Shown piece after piece: positions 61,370 through 64,000 of a stretch of DNA of 64,000 nucleotides (position 1 is the first letter of the stretch; every line of letters begins with the position of its first letter). The notes beneath the pieces are model-generated. The model was not told the DNA's origin and did not search any database. It worked only from the letters and a program-made list of their open reading frames with translations. The position numbers and the translations under genes were made by a program. The stretch lies in assembly GCA_016841265.1 (NCBI GenBank), contig JAENZL010000005.1:1-64000 (forward strand), read 5' to 3'. This stretch comes from Methanobacteriota archaeon (GTDB taxonomy: Archaea; Halobacteriota; Methanosarcinia; Methanosarcinales; Methanosarcinaceae).

Positions 61370-61992
61370 TAAACTTGCTTAAAATAACACCTTACCTGGG
61401 GATTCTTGTCCTCATCGTGTCCATAGGAGGGCTCTGGTACCCTGCACTCGGGTATTTCATGCTGTTAGTCTTTGCTGCCATATTCCTTATAAGCCCCTTC
61501 AGAGGCCGCTGGTTCTGTGGAAACCTATGCCCCAGAGGTAGTCTTGTAGATTTCTGGATTTCAAAAATATCTAGAAAAGAAAAGATTCCAGCCGTATTCA
61601 GAAGTCTCTGGGTGAGGATTCCGGTCTTTGTCCTGCTCATGGGTTTCATGGGTTACAGGGTCATGAGCGTCATAGGGACCCTGAATATGTTTGAAAAAAT
61701 AGGCATGATCCTCGTGACCATGTGCATTGTGACCACAGTGATTGCAGTCGTCTTCGGCACCTTCTTGAGCCCGCGGGCCTGGTGTTCTTTCTGTCCGATG
61801 GGCACAGCCCAGAAACTGCTCGGAGGCAAGAAGTACCCATTGCAGGTCAAACAGGAAAATTGCATCAGCTGCAAAAAATGTGAAAAAGTATGCCCAATGC
61901 AGCTCAATGTCTGCAACAACGAGGCAATGTCGGACTGTATCAAATGTGGACGCTGCGTGGAAGCCTGTCCCAAAGACGCTCTGCATTTCTGA
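61351..61992 (+). CDS. NapH/CcoG-like polyferredoxin membrane protein
   Basis: This 213-residue protein has about four membrane helices and three Cys-rich parts. FCGNLCPRG and SFCPMGTA are the CxxxCP motifs of the NapH/NosR/CcoG group. At the C terminus two ferredoxin-type clusters read CISCKKCEKVCP and CIKCGRCVEACP. It probably passes electrons between a membrane carrier and a soluble partner, or senses redox state. Coupling to a winged-helix regulator gene suggests that the pair forms a redox-responsive unit (inference). Start overlaps the regulator end. Confidence 0.85.
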   Translation: MGKQRLINLLKITPYLGILVLIVSIGGLWYPALGYFMLLVFAAIFLISPFRGRWFCGNLCPRGSLVDFWISKISRKEKIPAVFRSLWVRIPVFVLLMGFMGYRVMSVIGTLNMFEKIGMILVTMCIVTTVIAVVFGTFLSPRAWCSFCPMGTAQKLLGGKKYPLQVKQENCISCKKCEKVCPMQLNVCNNEAMSDCIKCGRCVEACPKDALHF

Positions 61993-62002
61993 GCGATTGC
62001 AC

Positions 62003-62066
62003 TTCCAATTTTTACTATTTCAATTATTACAATTTCAATTTTTACTATTTCAATTATTACAATTTT
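62003..62066. repeat. Two-copy AT-rich direct repeat
   Basis: Two copies of about 32 bases (CAATTTTTACTATTTCAA / TTATTACAATTT) directly after the polyferredoxin gene. The T-rich content may serve termination. A TATA-like ATACTATATAGAATA at 62109-62123 lies further on and could serve the next gene with a leader of about 165 bases. Confidence 0.7.
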
Positions 62067-62313
62067 GAGATTAGTTAACGCCCTGTAAACAATATTTTTA
62101 ATCAATTAATATACTATATAGAATATGGGGAACCCGGAAACACTTTACTAATCAGACCTGACTGTTTGTCAACCGGATATAACTTCATTCCAATTGGATA
62201 TTGGTTTATTCCATTTTATCAGGCATTATTCCAGCCAGTCAGGGCTATTCAACAGTTCATGTACATTGCTACGGTTTACGGGAATCCGGAAACTAATCCA
62301 GGAGGAAAAGAAC

Positions 62314-64000
62314 ATGACAGATCGTGTCCCGGAACTTTCAGCCACCCAGAAAACGGAACTCTCGGAAATCTTCGGAGAGTACGTCAATCTTGACAAACGC
62401 GAACGCCACTACTACAACCACGATATAGGAGCCCTGCCACCTCTTGTAAAGAAGGTTATAGGAAATACAGATCCTGCTGCGGTCGTAAAAGTTAGGAGTG
62501 AAGAAGATGCTGTCAAACTCCTGGGATTTGCAAACCGGTACAAAATTCCGGTGGTCCCGCGGGCAGGGGCATCTTCTGGATACGGAGGAGTCATCCCGAC
62601 AAAAGGCGGGATCGTTGCTGATGTGACCCTGTTGAACGGGGTTCTTAGCATTGACCCGGAAACAGAGACCGTCGTTGTACAGAGCGGGATCATCTGGGAA
62701 AAACTTGAGAGAAAGCTAAATGAAAAAGGACTTTCCCTCAGAGCCATACCCTCAAGTGCTCCTTCTTCAACCGTCGGGGGCTGGCTCATGCAGAGTGGGG
62801 CAGGCTACGGCAGTTACGAGTTTGGCTGGGGGCACGAGAGCATGGAAAATGTCCGCGTTGTCCTTCCGGACGGGAAGCTAAGGGAATTTTCAGGCCCCGA
62901 ACTCGGGAAACTCATAGGCACCATGGGGACAACAGGCATCATCACGGAAGTCACCCTGAAAGTCCAGAAACAGGAAGAAAGAGATGCCGTTTCAGCCAGT
63001 TTCCCGGATTCCGGGGCACTCAGGAAAGCCGTTGAGACCATAAGGGAGAAGAAAGTCCCGCTCTGGTCAATTTCGTTCCTGAACCCGGAATGGGCGGACA
63101 TGAAAAACAGGGCCCCACAAAAGCTCCATTACGGGGAAATTGTGGATAAGGACAGGCCTGTACTTCCCATGGCTTACGTTTGCACCTTCATGTACCCCGC
63201 TTCAAGAGACATCTCAGGCCTGAGCGAAGCGATCGAAAGCGCAGGAGGCACACTCCTCCCCGAAGAAATCGCAAAGCACGAGACTAAAGAGTGGTTTAAG
63301 TCCATGAAGGTTAAGAGGCTCGGCCCCTCATTCATCCCGGCAGAAATCCTGGTGCCGCTTGATAAGATGGACAGGGTCTTTGAAGAAATCAAAAAGAAAA
63401 TCAAACTTCCGGTGCTTACCGAAGGCATGGTCATAGGCGACGGAAACGTCGTACTCCTCTGTTTTATGCGCCATTCCGAACGCTCGGTCCTCTTTAACAC
63501 GGCTTTTGCCCTTTCCCTGAGCATCCTGAAGATTGCGGAAGAAAACGGGGGCAGGGCTTATTCCTCAGGGCTCTTCTTTGCCTCAAAGAAAAAGGACGTC
63601 TTCGGAGACAGGCTTGCCGAAATCGAAGCCCTCAGGAAAGAATTCGACCCCAACGGGATTATGAACCCCGAGACCCTGGAAGGAAAGGGGCTCCTGAACA
63701 CTGCCGTATCCATGGGTTCTGCGTTCGAGCCTCTCGGCCGGATAGCAGGGAACATGTCCGGGATAGGAAAGACCACCTTCAAAGATGAAAAGGAGATCCC
63801 TGCGGAGGTCGTGGAACTGGCTTACTCCTGTTCCCAGTGCGGTTACTGTGTGAGCGAATGCGACCAGTACTACGGCCGGGGCTGGGAGTCCCAATCGCCC
63901 AGGGGAAAATGGTTTTTTATAAAGGAATACCTGGCAGGCCGGGAAAAGCTTGACCAGCGGCAGACAAACACCTTCCTTGCCTGCACCACCTGCCAGATGT
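62314..64000 (+). CDS. FAD-linked dehydrogenase with C-terminal Fe-S domain (GlcD/DLD-like), partial
   Basis: The gene runs off the window after 562 codons. Residues ~40-210 are a FAD-binding PCMH domain (VPRAGASSGYGGV; SSAPSSTVGGWLMQSG; GTMGTTGIITEV), followed by a FAD-oxidase C-terminal domain (to about residue 455, DPNGIMNPETL). Then a ferredoxin-like motif appears (CSQCGYCVSECDQYYG) and the start of a further Cys motif (CTTCQM), as in HdrD/GlpC-type CCG proteins. This is the layout of D-lactate or glycolate dehydrogenases fused to an Fe-S domain in methanogens. AGGAGG precedes the ATG. Substrate unknown; D-lactate or a 2-hydroxy acid is the usual guess. Confidence 0.88.
   Translation, partial: MTDRVPELSATQKTELSEIFGEYVNLDKRERHYYNHDIGALPPLVKKVIGNTDPAAVVKVRSEEDAVKLLGFANRYKIPVVPRAGASSGYGGVIPTKGGIVADVTLLNGVLSIDPETETVVVQSGIIWEKLERKLNEKGLSLRAIPSSAPSSTVGGWLMQSGAGYGSYEFGWGHESMENVRVVLPDGKLREFSGPELGKLIGTMGTTGIITEVTLKVQKQEERDAVSASFPDSGALRKAVETIREKKVPLWSISFLNPEWADMKNRAPQKLHYGEIVDKDRPVLPMAYVCTFMYPASRDISGLSEAIESAGGTLLPEEIAKHETKEWFKSMKVKRLGPSFIPAEILVPLDKMDRVFEEIKKKIKLPVLTEGMVIGDGNVVLLCFMRHSERSVLFNTAFALSLSILKIAEENGGRAYSSGLFFASKKKDVFGDRLAEIEALRKEFDPNGIMNPETLEGKGLLNTAVSMGSAFEPLGRIAGNMSGIGKTTFKDEKEIPAEVVELAYSCSQCGYCVSECDQYYGRGWESQSPRGKWFFIKEYLAGREKLDQRQTNTFLACTTCQM

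Noticed and set aside
62166-62393. 75-residue frame before the FAD dehydrogenase
   Set aside because: It overlaps the well-supported start of the dehydrogenase in another frame and has no ribosome-binding site.

Overview
The window is a methanogen chromosome segment that looks like Methanosarcina. Supporting signs are methanol:corrinoid methyltransferase genes (mtaA, mtaC, mtaB), a fused corrinoid/methyltransferase of the MtsD/F/H type, four Msr-type regulators, a RamA-type corrinoid activase, NrpR, a group II chaperonin, archaeal TATA elements, long untranslated leaders and large AT-rich intergenic regions full of short tandem repeats. Gene order from 27 to 52 kb agrees, from memory, with the mtaA1 - mtsF/msrC - mtaCB2 - msrD/msrE region of M. 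acetivorans; this was not checked against a database.

Layout. 0-9 kb is gene-poor: a zinc methyltransferase of the MtaA/UroD superfamily, an orphan HicB-like protein, a 2.5-kb array of a structured repeat family, two similar gene pairs (glycine-zipper protein plus a 151-residue membrane protein) and tRNA-Gln. 9-12 kb holds an ABC-2 exporter, a decayed reductase and a DUF4065/YwgA-like protein. 12.9-20.4 kb is a six-gene operon for a membrane complex related to hydrogenase-4/complex I. 20.4-24 kb is a decay zone with two gene fragments, an Msr-type regulator, a lone receiver protein, a MITE, a TnpB remnant and a truncated receiver. 24-27 kb is a P2-type cation ATPase.

27-52 kb is a C1 methyltransferase island: mtaA, corrinoid activase, CobW GTPase, msrC-like regulator, mtsF-like fusion, divergent chaperonin, second CobW GTPase, mtaCB, a GPR1/FUN34/YaaH transporter, a broken cation-diffusion facilitator, two HyuA-like ATPases and two Msr regulators. 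It links methyl transfer from methanol or methylated sulfur compounds to coenzyme M with cofactor activation, possible metal supply, folding and substrate-specific control. 52-64 kb is mostly housekeeping: a cupredoxin-like lipoprotein, tRNA-Arg, an Obg/YchF GTPase, a cis-prenyltransferase-like subunit, a zinc-ribbon protein, NrpR, an MBL hydrolase, SufC and SufB/D, a winged-helix regulator with a membrane Fe-S protein, and the start of a FAD/Fe-S dehydrogenase cut by the window edge.

The strongest candidate for something new is the 12.9-20.4 kb operon. Its proton-translocating subunits keep their key Glu and Lys residues. The hydrogenase-like large subunit has lost both NiFe Cys pairs, the small subunit has lost all four ligands of its [4Fe-4S] cluster, and no ferredoxin-like subunit is encoded. 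It looks like a complex-I-like machine with no redox centre. Other candidates are the covarying C-loop hairpin repeats at 2.2-4.6 kb, the duplicated glycine-zipper/membrane pairs, and the hairpin-rich leaders of mtsF, mtaCB and the last Msr gene.
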